Assembly: GCA_016189845.1 (NCBI GenBank)
Contig: JACPRT010000009.1
Coordinates: forward strand, 1-35,413
Direction of reading: 5' to 3'
DNA length: 35,413 bases
Source of the DNA: Chloroflexota bacterium
GTDB taxonomy: Bacteria > Chloroflexota > Dehalococcoidia > Lucifugimonadales > Lucifugimonadaceae
The translations under genes were made by a program, and so were the position numbers. Of the stretch, positions 6,088-14,055 are shown in pieces (within the stretch, counting starts at the first letter, position 1; each line of letters starts with the position of its first letter). A model generated the notes under the pieces. The model was given only the letters and a program-made list of their open reading frames with translations. It was not told the DNA's origin and did no database searches.

Positions 6088-8675
6088 CCGTCCGTACTGG
6101 CACGCTTGGCGGGGCGGCCGAGGGCATCCACGGCGACGCGAGCCTCTCCGAACGCCTGAATAGCTGGCTGGCGCGCAACCTCCAATTCCGTCCCTACGAC
6201 GACATCGGCGCCATTGTTCTCGTCGCCGGCCTCCTGGCGGCGGTTGGCTGGTCCGTGCAATTGTCCCGCTGGGGCAACGCGCCGTTCATCCACGCCACCA
6301 TGCTGATTGCCGGGATCGCCGGGTTCCTTTTCGCCCGGTGGCGGCCTCACTGGGCCATCGGGCACCTCGCCGCCCTGGCAGGCGGATTTGCCGTCGTCTT
6401 CTGGCAGGCCGGCTTCCGTACCGATGGGGACAACGTGATCGAGCGGACCCGGCAGGTGTGGGAACGCTTTTTCTTCTGGCTCGAGGCCGCGCGGACGGGT
6501 GGCATCAGTACGGACCTGGTCCCATTCACCGTCATGTTGCTTTCGGTGGCCTGGATCGTCAGCTATTTCGCGTCGTGGGCCGTCTTCAGGTGGCGGACGC
6601 CGTGGCTGGCCACGGTGTTGCTGGGCACAGCGATCCTGATCAACCTCAGCTACCGTCCCGGCAAGTACGAATACACGCTCTTCGTCTTCGCAGGCGTCGC
6701 GATGCTTCTGTTCGCGCACCTGGCGCACGTGAGCCGCGCGCGTCGCTGGCAGGCCTCAGGTATGGGCTTCCCGGCCGAGGCACGACGGCTGAACCTGCAG
6801 GACGGCATCCTCATGACGATGGCGGTTGTCACGCTTGCCGCGGTGGCGCCCATTTTCGAGCCTCGTTCCGGGGTGCTGACGAATACGGTGGGGCTCGCGA
6901 TGCGGGCGCCGGCCAAGCGACTGGAAGAACCGACCAAGCGCCTGCTCTCCGGCGTCAAGGGCCGTCCGCGAGTCCTTCTGCAGGATTTCGGCGCTGCGTT
7001 GCCGTTCCTGGGCACGTTCAGGCTCACCGAGACGCCTGTGATGTTCATCGAGACCCAGTACCCGACGCTGAACGCGGGGCATATCTACGAGATCTACACC
7101 TCGACGGGCTGGATCAACGGTGCGGCCGTGGAGATTTCTGTCCCCAAGGGTGCGGACGTCCCGGTGCCGGAAGAGCTGGCGGAGCAACTGTTGGCCACCC
7201 AGACGGTCCGCCCCGACTTCAACACGGTCACTGCGGTGCCGGCCGTTGGTACAGCCAGTTCCGACAGGCCGTTGCGCATACATGTCCTGCCACCGCTGGA
7301 ATGGGTGGTTACACCGTCCACGATCGACCTCGGGCCGAACACCCCCGAAGACGTCAAGGTTTTTCTGAGGTCGATACAGTCCCGTCCCGTAGAGGCGCGG
7401 CCGCGGGGCACGACCATCGAACAGGACCTGCAGTCAAGGTTGCCGGACGGCCTGCAGCTCAAGTCCGTCAGGGTGCAGGCCGGACGCTTCGTGTCCGTGA
7501 GGATCGGACGGCCCGGTCCGGCGATGTTCGACTCGGTCTCAGTGGACATCCCGGAAGGGGCGTTGGCCGGTACCGCCTACACGGTCACGCGGGCCATATC
7601 TACGGCGACCGACGAGCAGCTGTCGGAGGCCGGGACCGGCTATCCGGCATGGGTCACCGACCGGTACCTGCAGGTACCCGCTACGCTGCCCGGCCGGGTC
7701 CGTGACCTCACGGACCTGATCGTCGAGCGCGCCCGTGCCGAGACGCCGTGGGAGAAGACGGCAGCCATCGCGGCCTACCTCCGTTCGCTCAGCTACAGCC
7801 AGCAGATCAGGGGCCCGGCGGTCGGACAGGATGGGCTCGACTATTTCCTGTTCGAGACACGCGCCGAGCCGTGTCCCGTCGAGAGCCGGCTCCTTACGAC
7901 CTGCCAGCAGGGTCAGGCCAAGGCGTACAGCCAGTATTTCGGTTCGGCAATGGCCGTGATGCTCCGCACGCAGGGCGTGCCGGCGCGCATGATCGCCGGC
8001 TATGCCCTCGGCGAATATGTCCCCGACGAAGGCCGTTTCGTGGTCCGCGACGCCGACCGTCATGGCTGGGCTCAGGCGTACTTCCCCGGTTACGGATGGA
8101 TAGACGTCGAGGCGACGCCCGGCTACCCGGTCATCGCCCGCGGAACGACGATCGATGAGTACAACCGGGGCGTCCCGGTCCCTCCGATTCCCTTCTCCGA
8201 GTTTGAGCAGGGATTCGAAGAAGATTTGAGTGAGTTCGAGGCGCTCGCGAGGCTCGCCGCCGGGCGGACGGGACTGGCCGACACCAGCGCCGGACTCGAT
8301 TCACGCGTCTACTGGGCGGCCGGAGCGGGCGGGCTGATACTCGCGCTGGTGCTCGCGGCCGCGGTCGTCTGGAACTTCGGGATGGGCTCGCTGGTGCCCG
8401 CCGAACGGGCATACGTCAAACTGACCCGGCTTGGCTGGATAGCCGGAATCCCCCGTATGCCGAGCCAGACTTCGACCGAATACGGGCACCGGGTCGACTT
8501 CTTCCTACCGAAGGCGGAAGGCGCCGGTCAGGCCCTGGCCCACAGATACAACGCACACGTGTACGGGCCGAAGGGCGTCCCGCCGGACGGTACGGATGAT
8601 GCCGAAGAGCTCTGGAAGAGGATCCGAGGTCCGCTGATGCGCCGCGCGCTGGGCCGACTCCTTCCGACCAGCTGA
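6084..8675 (+). CDS. TgpA-like membrane protein with degenerate transglutaminase domain
   Basis: An 863-residue protein laid out like TgpA: about seven N-terminal membrane helices (within 41-257), a large extracytoplasmic region, a transglutaminase-like core (about 520-690), one late membrane helix (about 743-768) and a cytoplasmic DUF4129-like tail ending in KRIRGPLMRRALGRLLP. ATG 6084 overlaps the DUF58 stop as ATGA; an in-frame extension back to 5844 lies inside the DUF58 gene. The core is recognisable in YFGSAMAVMLRTQGVPARM and HGWAQAYFPGYGW. The expected nucleophile Cys is Ser616, His660 is retained, and the third triad residue is Glu676 instead of Asp. An insertion of about 18 residues just before the Ser brings in Cys597 and Cys607. 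It is either a pseudoenzyme or uses altered chemistry. Confidence 0.92.
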   Translation: MTVRTGTLGGAAEGIHGDASLSERLNSWLARNLQFRPYDDIGAIVLVAGLLAAVGWSVQLSRWGNAPFIHATMLIAGIAGFLFARWRPHWAIGHLAALAGGFAVVFWQAGFRTDGDNVIERTRQVWERFFFWLEAARTGGISTDLVPFTVMLLSVAWIVSYFASWAVFRWRTPWLATVLLGTAILINLSYRPGKYEYTLFVFAGVAMLLFAHLAHVSRARRWQASGMGFPAEARRLNLQDGILMTMAVVTLAAVAPIFEPRSGVLTNTVGLAMRAPAKRLEEPTKRLLSGVKGRPRVLLQDFGAALPFLGTFRLTETPVMFIETQYPTLNAGHIYEIYTSTGWINGAAVEISVPKGADVPVPEELAEQLLATQTVRPDFNTVTAVPAVGTASSDRPLRIHVLPPLEWVVTPSTIDLGPNTPEDVKVFLRSIQSRPVEARPRGTTIEQDLQSRLPDGLQLKSVRVQAGRFVSVRIGRPGPAMFDSVSVDIPEGALAGTAYTVTRAISTATDEQLSEAGTGYPAWVTDRYLQVPATLPGRVRDLTDLIVERARAETPWEKTAAIAAYLRSLSYSQQIRGPAVGQDGLDYFLFETRAEPCPVESRLLTTCQQGQAKAYSQYFGSAMAVMLRTQGVPARMIAGYALGEYVPDEGRFVVRDADRHGWAQAYFPGYGWIDVEATPGYPVIARGTTIDEYNRGVPVPPIPFSEFEQGFEEDLSEFEALARLAAGRTGLADTSAGLDSRVYWAAGAGGLILALVLAAAVVWNFGMGSLVPAERAYVKLTRLGWIAGIPRMPSQTSTEYGHRVDFFLPKAEGAGQALAHRYNAHVYGPKGVPPDGTDDAEELWKRIRGPLMRRALGRLLPTS

Positions 8676-8704
8676 GTGCCCGCGACACCCGTGCCAATCG
8701 CCCA

Positions 8705-8733
8705 GTGACGAGATCGCACGCGCGTTGAATAAT
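8705..8733 (+). promoter_or_regulatory. promoter for ogt (GTGACG - 17 bp - AATAAT)
   Basis: GTGACG at 8705-8710 (4 of 6 matches to the -35 consensus) and AATAAT at 8728-8733 (5 of 6 to the -10) are separated by exactly 17 bases. Only 6 bases lie between the -10 and the ATG at 8740, so transcription would begin at or next to the start codon, giving a leaderless mRNA. There is no Shine-Dalgarno sequence. This is the best two-element promoter I can see in the window. Confidence 0.55.
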
Positions 8734-8739
8734 CATCCA

Positions 8740-9285
8740 ATGGAATCAGAAACCGTCGCCGGTAACTCCCTGGCCTACGATGTGGTCGAGTTGGCCCTCG
8801 GCTGGGTCGGCATTCTCGTGTCACCACGTGGACTGAGGCGGACTTCACTGCCGGAGCCGTCGGTCGAGGCAGCCATGTCGGCCCTCGGGCCGGAGATCGG
8901 CCAGGCCGCACACGACCCGGGCGCAGTTGGGCCATACATGTCGAAGATCGCTTCCTATCTGAGTGGTGAGGCGGTAGACCTCACGCGCCTGCCCGTCGAT
9001 CCCCATCGAGGGACCGATTTCTTTCACAGGGCGTGGGCCGCCTGTCGAACCATCCCGGCCGGCGAGACGCGAACGTATGCGTGGCTTGCCGAAGCGGCGG
9101 GTCGTCCGCGCGCCGTAAGAGCGGCCGGGCAGGCCATGGCGCGCAATCCCCTGCCTCTGGTCGTCCCCTGTCACAGGGTGGTCGGATCCGACGGCGGCCT
9201 GCACGGATTCGGCGGATCGGTTGGTCTGCCGTTGAAGAGGCGGCTGCTGGAGTTGGAACGCCGGGGCGGGGTTGTCGCAGCGTAG
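8740..9285 (+). CDS. ogt: Methylated-DNA--protein-cysteine S-methyltransferase (Ogt/MGMT)
   Basis: A 181-residue O6-alkylguanine-DNA alkyltransferase that repairs alkylated guanine by suicidal transfer to a cysteine. The active-site motif PCHRVVG is present in LVVPCHRVVGSDGGLHGFGG, followed by LPLKRRLLELE, and preceded by the DNA-binding helix-turn-helix region (IPAGETRTYAWLAEAAGRP) containing the arginine-finger segment RAVRAAGQAMARNP. The N-terminal domain is divergent and lacks zinc ligands, as in Ogt-type proteins. ATG 8740 is preferred to TTG 8725 because of the promoter spacing. No ada-like regulator is fused to it. Confidence 0.94.
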   Translation: MESETVAGNSLAYDVVELALGWVGILVSPRGLRRTSLPEPSVEAAMSALGPEIGQAAHDPGAVGPYMSKIASYLSGEAVDLTRLPVDPHRGTDFFHRAWAACRTIPAGETRTYAWLAEAAGRPRAVRAAGQAMARNPLPLVVPCHRVVGSDGGLHGFGGSVGLPLKRRLLELERRGGVVAA

Positions 9286-9309
9286 CCTGCCTCTTCCGTC
9301 GTTGCCCGC

Positions 9310-9537
9310 CTACGCTTCCGGCGTCAGCGGCTCTCCGAGCACTTCTGAAAGGGCCGTACGCGCCCGGTCGCGATCGGCCTCGGCGGCTATCAGCCGCACG
9401 GGGATCTGGGACAGCCCCAGGTAGGAAGCGGTGTCGCCCGCTCGCAGCTCACAACTGATGCCCGCCTGCCGGATGATGTCGCGCCACATCTCCGCGGTCA
9501 GCTGGTCGGGGGCGGTCGCAAACACGACCCACTTCAT
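9310..9537 (-). CDS. DUF2007-like small protein
   Basis: A 75-residue protein starting MKWVVFATAPDQLTAEMW and ending in LGEPLTPEA, resembling the DUF2007 (putative signal-transducing, GlnB-like alpha/beta) family. The pattern is a first strand KWVVFATA, a helix with the IIRQAGISCEL segment (an element of the family in which the ligand loop follows), a glycine-proline region and a terminal helix. The ATG at 9537 is chosen because the protein begins directly with the first strand; a longer in-frame reading to 9789 would run into the vapB region. No strong ribosome-binding site is visible. It is convergent with ogt, 24 bases apart. Function unknown. Confidence 0.7.
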   Translation of the reverse strand: MKWVVFATAPDQLTAEMWRDIIRQAGISCELRAGDTASYLGLSQIPVRLIAAEADRDRARTALSEVLGEPLTPEA

Positions 9538-9582
9538 GGCTACATTCTTGCACCTTTGGCGGTGCTGTGGCGTACCAGTAGC

Positions 9583-9618
9583 GGTAGAATAAGGACATAA
9601 TGTGGTAGAAAGGTAGAC
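9583..9618 (+). promoter_or_regulatory. candidate vapBC promoter/operator with repeats
   Basis: GGTAGAA occurs at 9583-9589 and 9604-9610, exactly 21 bases (two helical turns) apart, and GGTAGAC follows at 9612-9618. Between the two copies lies the near-palindrome ACATAATGT (9595-9603). The first copy contains TAGAAT (9585-9590), a good -10 hexamer. AGAAAGG (9608-9613) serves as ribosome site for vapB. Repeats of this kind before a VapB-family gene fit autoregulation by the VapBC complex; that link is inferred. Confidence 0.45.
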
Positions 9619-9619
9619 A

Positions 9620-9874
9620 TTGAGTCTCAACATCAAGAACGAAGAGGCGCACAAGTTGGGGCGCGAGCTGGCAAGGCTTACCGGCGAGAGCGTTACTGCA
9701 GCCGTAACCGTGGCGATACGCGAACGTCTGGAGCGCGTCCGTCGGGAGCGTGGCGCCAGCCTGGCTGACCGGTTGCTCGCGATCGGCAAGGACTGCGCCG
9801 AGCGCCTGCGAGAGCCATATCGCTCGGTGGACCACGCTGAATTGCTCTATGACGAGCGTGGACTGCCTCGATGA
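9620..9874 (+). CDS. vapB: VapB-family antitoxin
   Basis: An 84-residue protein beginning SLNIKNEEAHKLGRELARLT, the hallmark N-terminus of one VapB group (ribbon-helix-helix type, often annotated PSK-operon/Rv0623-like). The N-terminal half binds DNA; the C-terminal half (HAELLYDERGLPR) is expected to wrap around the VapC active site. It starts at TTG 9620, 6 bases after AGAAAGG; no ATG is available. Its stop overlaps the vapC start as ATGA, standard for this toxin-antitoxin module. Confidence 0.9.
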   Translation: MSLNIKNEEAHKLGRELARLTGESVTAAVTVAIRERLERVRRERGASLADRLLAIGKDCAERLREPYRSVDHAELLYDERGLPR

Positions 9875-10299
9875 TCGTCGACACCTCTGCGCTGCTGGCC
9901 ATCCTGCGCGATGAGCAAGGCGCGGCCGAGTACGCGCAGGCAATCGAGCGCTCGTCGGTCCGACGCATCTCGGCGGCTAGCTTCCTCGAAACCGCGATCG
10001 TGATCGACGCGAGCGGCGATCCGGTCGCGAGCCGGCGGCTCGCCGAATTCCTCCAGGTTGCGAACTTCATCATTGAGCCGGTGACCGCGGGCCAGGCGCG
10101 GATCGCGCGCGCTGCGTACCGGGACTTTGGGAAGGGCAGCGGACACCCCGCCAAACTCAACTTCGGCGATTGCTTCGTCTACGCGCTCGCGAAGGACTCG
10201 CGCGAATCGTTGCTATTCAAGGGCCTTGATTTCGGCCACACCGATATCAGATCCGCGATGACTCCCGAGGGAGACGAGAGAGACGCCAGCCAGGGCTAG
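9871..10299 (+). CDS. vapC: VapC-family PIN-domain ribonuclease toxin
   Basis: A 142-residue PIN-domain protein, a Mg-dependent RNase of type II toxin-antitoxin modules that typically cuts tRNA or rRNA loops. It starts MIVDTSALLAIL with Asp4, then has Glu40 (SFLETAIV), Asp100 (NFGDCFVYALAK) and Asp120 (FKGLDFGHTDI), so the acidic active-site set is complete. The N- and C-terminal motifs match VapC closely. It is coupled to vapB by ATGA. Its stop codon shares the palindrome CTAG (10296-10299) with the stop of dnaE on the opposite strand, so the two genes meet tail to tail with a 4-base overlap. Confidence 0.94.
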   Translation: MIVDTSALLAILRDEQGAAEYAQAIERSSVRRISAASFLETAIVIDASGDPVASRRLAEFLQVANFIIEPVTAGQARIARAAYRDFGKGSGHPAKLNFGDCFVYALAKDSRESLLFKGLDFGHTDIRSAMTPEGDERDASQG

Positions 10300-13200
10300 G
10301 ATACCCGGACACGTCCCTCACCGAGCATCGCGGACAGTCGATCGGTGAGCTCGGTGCAAGAACGGATCGTGATGAACGGCATATCCAGCCGCACCACCCG
10401 CCCGTTCGTCACGACCTCCAGGGTCACCGACTGGTCGCCGCGGAACTCCAGGAGCATTTTCACGAGGTCTTCGAGCCGGTAACGGTCTTCCAGTTCGCGG
10501 CCGGTCTCGACCAGCCGTACCGTGATTCCACCAGGTTTCGCATGCCCGTTTGCGCCGGGCGCGTGTCCGTTGACGTTGCCAATACCGTGGGTCAATTGAG
10601 TTCCTGAATCTGTAGATGTGTTGGCCGTATTTGATCGCGCAGTCGCGTGCGCGGGGGCCGTAGGTGGGGGCTCGATGGTCTGTGCCGGGCTGGCCTCGGC
10701 GACCGCGGCTTCGTGTCCCGGCAGGTGGTACGCCGCGGCCTCAGCGACCGCGACCGAGACCCGCTCATCGCGGGCGCGGATGGTCCCCTTGAGGGCGACC
10801 ATGTTCCCTTCCACCCACAGTCCGTGCGTCTCTGTGAGGACGTTGTTCCACACGATGGCTTCGACTTCGCCGTCGAGCATCGCGATCGCCACCGACAGGA
10901 AGGGATCGCCTCGCCTGGTCGCCAGGCGCCGTATGCCGCGCACCTGTCCCAGCAGGCTGATCTCCTGGCCGGCCCTTTCCGCGGTGACCTGGTTGGAAAA
11001 CACCACGTGGTCGCCGGCTCCGGCGAGCAGTTCCCTGGTCACCGCGCTCTCGGCTATCTCGATGCCGAGCAGCTCCTTCTCCCAGAGCGCCCGCTCTCGC
11101 TCCGTGACGTCATCGGCCTCCGGTACCTCGAGCGCGGGAAGCGGCGCCTCGACTTCTGCACCGAAGAGGTCGAACATCGACGTCTGGCCGGAGTCCCGCA
11201 GCCGGAAGGCCTGCTGACACAGGGCGATGATGCGGTCGATCGCCGCGAGCAACCCGCCCCGCCGTCCCAGTTCGTCGAACGCCCCGACCTTTATCAGGCT
11301 TTCCAGGACCCTCTTGTTGAGATTTCGGGCGTCGACTCGCTTGCAAAAATCCTCGACCGAGTGGAACTGGCCGCCCCTGGCCCGCGCCTCGACCACCGGC
11401 TGCACCGCCGCCGCTCCGACGTTCTTGACGGCCGCCAGCCCGAAACGGATCCCGGGGCCATCCGCGGTGTCGGCGATCGTGAACGATACCTCTCCCCGGT
11501 TGACGTCCGGGCCGAGGACAGGGATCCCGAGCCTGCGGCATTCGTGGACCGCCTGCGCAAGGCGCTCCGCGTTTCCGGATGCCGCGTCCATGATCGCGAC
11601 GAAGTACTCGGCCGGATGGTTGGCCTTCAGCCAGGCAGTCCAGTAGGCGATCATCGCGTAGCAGGCGCTGTGAGCCTTGTTGAACGCGTAGCCGGCGAAC
11701 GGCAGGATAAGCTCGAAGATCGTTGTAGCGAGTTCCTGTGAGAAGCCCTTCGCGACCGCGCCCGCGACGAACTTCTCCCGTTCGGCGGCCATCACCTCCG
11801 GGATCTTCTTGCCCATCGCTTTGCGGAGGAGGTCGGCCTCGCCGAGCGTGTAGCCACCGAACGCCTGAGCGATCAGCAGCACCTGGTCCTGGTAGACGAT
11901 GACCCCATAAGTCTCTTCGAGGATCTCCCGCAGCGCCTGGTGCGGATACCGGATCGGCGCGCGACCGTGCTTGGCGTCGCAGAAGGTGGTGATGTGCTCC
12001 ATCGGCCCCGGGCGGTACAGGGCGATCATCGCCGAGATGTCGGCCACCGACGAAGGCCGAAGATCCTTGATGTACCGCCGCATGCCGTCCGACTCGAGCT
12101 GGAACACGCCGAACGTCTCGCCGGACGAGAGCATGTCGAAGGTCTTGCGGTCGTCGAGCGGCATCGACTCCAGGGAGAGCTTGATCCCTCGCCGCTCGAG
12201 CAGCTTGATGGCCCGGTCGAGCACCGTCAGGTTCGTCAGACCGAGGAAGTCCATCTTGATGAGGCCGAGCTTTGCGACGGGCCCCATCGAGTACTGGGTC
12301 ATCGGAGGGGAGTCGTCGTCGTCGCTGGTCGGGCGCTGGAGCGGGACGAACCGGGTGAGAGGCTCCTCGGTGATCACGACCCCGGCGGCGTGGGTGCTTG
12401 CGTGCCGCACCGTGCCCTCCAGGCCCTTCGCGATCTGGAACAGCCTGTTCGCCTGGTCGTCGGTTTCGACCAGCGTCGCCAGGTCGGCGCTCTGCTCCAG
12501 GGCGAGGTCGAGGGTCATGTTCAGGCGTTGCGGGACCAGCTTCGCCATGCGGTCGATCTCGGCCTGCGCGACGCCCATCGCCCGCCCGACGTCGCGTATG
12601 GCGGCCTTGGCGCCGAGCGTGCCGAACGTGATGATCTGCGCGACGTGGTCGCGGCCGTAGCGGCCGACGCAGTACCGGATCATCTCGTCGCGGCGGTCGT
12701 CCTGGAAGTCCATGTCGATGTCGGGCATCTCGCGGCGTTCCAGGTTCAAGAAGCGTTCGAACACCAGGCGGGTGGGGAGCGGGTCGACGTAGGTGACGCC
12801 GATGCAGTACAGGACGACGCTCGACGCGGCGCTGCCGCGCACGCTCATCAGGATCCCGCGTTCACGGGCGAAGCGGGCGAGGTCCCACACGATCAGCACA
12901 TATCCGGCAAATCCCGTCTTCTCGATCACCATGAGCTCGTAGTCGAGCCGGTCACGTACCTGCCGGGACGCCTTCGGGTACCTGCGCGCGAATCCCTCTT
13001 TCGCGAGGCTCGTCAGGTATTCGTACGCGCTCTCACCGTTCGGCGTAGGGAAGAGAGGCAGGCGAACCTTGCCGAATTCGATCCGGACCTCGCAGCTGTC
13101 GGCGATTCGCTGACTCTCTGCGACCGCCTCGGGGAGCTCAGGCCAGAGCGTTCCCATCTCCTCCGTGCTCTTCAGGTAGTACGACTGGTCGTCGAACCGC

Positions 13201-13901
13201 ATCCGCTTCGGATCGTCGACTGTCGAGTTCGTCTGAATGCAGAGCAGGATGTCGTGGAGCGAGTGGTCTTCCTGGCGGACGTAGTGGGAGTCGTTGGTCG
13301 CGACCAGCGGGATGCCCGTCTCCCGCGACAGCTCGACCAGCCCCTTGTTGATTGCCGGCTGTTCGGGCACGCCGGCGTGCGACATCAGTTCGAAGTAGTA
13401 GCCGCTCGGGAAGACCTCGCGGTACCAGCCTGCGGCGTTGCGTGCCTGGTCGAGCTGACCGTTGGCGATCAGCTTGGGGATTTCGCCCGAGGGGCACCCC
13501 GAGAGCACGATGATGCCTTCCGAGTGCTTCTGGAGCAATTCGCGGTCCATGCGGGGCCGGTAGTAGAAGCCCTCGAGGTGGGCCTTTGACTGGAGTGCGA
13601 CAAGGTTGCGGTACCCGGCGTCGTTCTTGGCCAGCATCGTGATGTGAAACGGGAAACGGTCGGCCGGGTCCTTGTCGAACCTGCCGCCCGACGCGACGTA
13701 GCCCTCGCATCCGATGATGGGGCGGATGCCTGCGGCTCTGGCCGCGGAGTAGAAGTCGATGGCGCCGTACAGGTTTCCATGGTCGGTGATCGCCAGGGCG
13801 TTCTGACCGAGCTCCCTGACGCGCGCAACCATGGCCTCGACACGGCTCTGGCCGTCGAGCAGGCTGTACTCAGAGTGGTTGTGCAGGTGTACGAACGACA
13901 T
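10296..13901 (-). CDS. dnaE: DNA polymerase III alpha subunit
   Basis: The replicative DNA polymerase, 1201 residues from ATG 13901 (GTG 13913 would add four). Order: N-terminal PHP domain starting FVHLHNHSEYSLLDG, polymerase palm with PDIDMDF (catalytic Asp396 and Asp398) and the third Asp551 in KMDFLGLTNLT, thumb/fingers including YQDQVLLIAQ and the NKAHSACYA region, helix-hairpin-helix, an OB-fold (VTAERAGQEISLLGQVRGIR) and a C-terminal domain joined by an Ala/Pro/Thr/Asn-rich linker of about 80 residues. All nine metal-binding PHP positions look present (His5, His7, Asp16, His41, Glu66, His86, Cys136, Asp204, His206), so it may proofread by its PHP domain. No clear ribosome site is seen. 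It is single in this window with no other replication gene. Confidence 0.97.
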   Translation of the reverse strand: MSFVHLHNHSEYSLLDGQSRVEAMVARVRELGQNALAITDHGNLYGAIDFYSAARAAGIRPIIGCEGYVASGGRFDKDPADRFPFHITMLAKNDAGYRNLVALQSKAHLEGFYYRPRMDRELLQKHSEGIIVLSGCPSGEIPKLIANGQLDQARNAAGWYREVFPSGYYFELMSHAGVPEQPAINKGLVELSRETGIPLVATNDSHYVRQEDHSLHDILLCIQTNSTVDDPKRMRFDDQSYYLKSTEEMGTLWPELPEAVAESQRIADSCEVRIEFGKVRLPLFPTPNGESAYEYLTSLAKEGFARRYPKASRQVRDRLDYELMVIEKTGFAGYVLIVWDLARFARERGILMSVRGSAASSVVLYCIGVTYVDPLPTRLVFERFLNLERREMPDIDMDFQDDRRDEMIRYCVGRYGRDHVAQIITFGTLGAKAAIRDVGRAMGVAQAEIDRMAKLVPQRLNMTLDLALEQSADLATLVETDDQANRLFQIAKGLEGTVRHASTHAAGVVITEEPLTRFVPLQRPTSDDDDSPPMTQYSMGPVAKLGLIKMDFLGLTNLTVLDRAIKLLERRGIKLSLESMPLDDRKTFDMLSSGETFGVFQLESDGMRRYIKDLRPSSVADISAMIALYRPGPMEHITTFCDAKHGRAPIRYPHQALREILEETYGVIVYQDQVLLIAQAFGGYTLGEADLLRKAMGKKIPEVMAAEREKFVAGAVAKGFSQELATTIFELILPFAGYAFNKAHSACYAMIAYWTAWLKANHPAEYFVAIMDAASGNAERLAQAVHECRRLGIPVLGPDVNRGEVSFTIADTADGPGIRFGLAAVKNVGAAAVQPVVEARARGGQFHSVEDFCKRVDARNLNKRVLESLIKVGAFDELGRRGGLLAAIDRIIALCQQAFRLRDSGQTSMFDLFGAEVEAPLPALEVPEADDVTERERALWEKELLGIEIAESAVTRELLAGAGDHVVFSNQVTAERAGQEISLLGQVRGIRRLATRRGDPFLSVAIAMLDGEVEAIVWNNVLTETHGLWVEGNMVALKGTIRARDERVSVAVAEAAAYHLPGHEAAVAEASPAQTIEPPPTAPAHATARSNTANTSTDSGTQLTHGIGNVNGHAPGANGHAKPGGITVRLVETGRELEDRYRLEDLVKMLLEFRGDQSVTLEVVTNGRVVRLDMPFITIRSCTELTDRLSAMLGEGRVRVS

Positions 13902-13910
13902 CAGTGCGAC

Positions 13911-13923
13911 CACAACGTTTGTG
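13911..13923. promoter_or_regulatory. short inverted repeat at the dnaE start region
   Basis: CACAA-CGT-TTGTG is a 5-bp inverted repeat with a 3-base centre, about 10 bases upstream of the dnaE ATG at 13901. Further left of the divergent gene lie two direct copies of TTCCACA (13974-13980 and 13985-13991). These may be operator or DnaA-like sequences, but copies are too few and degenerate for a firm assignment. Confidence 0.2.
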
Positions 13924-14041
13924 ACCAGGAGCGGGGCGGCGACACGATTCTAGACCGCGTCCGCGACGCCCTATTCCACACAGGTTCCACAGGCCGCTGG
14001 CAAATCGCTTCGCCGTTCCGGGAAAGTGCTGCCGTCATGCG

Positions 14042-14047
14042 TACAAT
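14042..14047 (+). promoter_or_regulatory. -10-like TACAAT before the M24 gene
   Basis: TACAAT (5 of 6 consensus matches) ends 8 bases before ATG 14056, with no ribosome site between them. The arrangement implies a leaderless or near-leaderless transcript. No convincing -35 is present at 16-18 bases upstream. Confidence 0.4.
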
Positions 14048-14055
14048 CCGCTCCC

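Noticed and set aside
11940..13589. 549-codon plus-strand open frame inside dnaE
   Set aside because: Mirror of the polymerase and PHP domains, rich in His/Arg/Val/Asp repeats with no motif.
13974..13991. Two TTCCACA repeats as DnaA boxes or an origin
   Set aside because: Only two degenerate copies, no AT-rich unwinding region and no dnaA or dnaN nearby.
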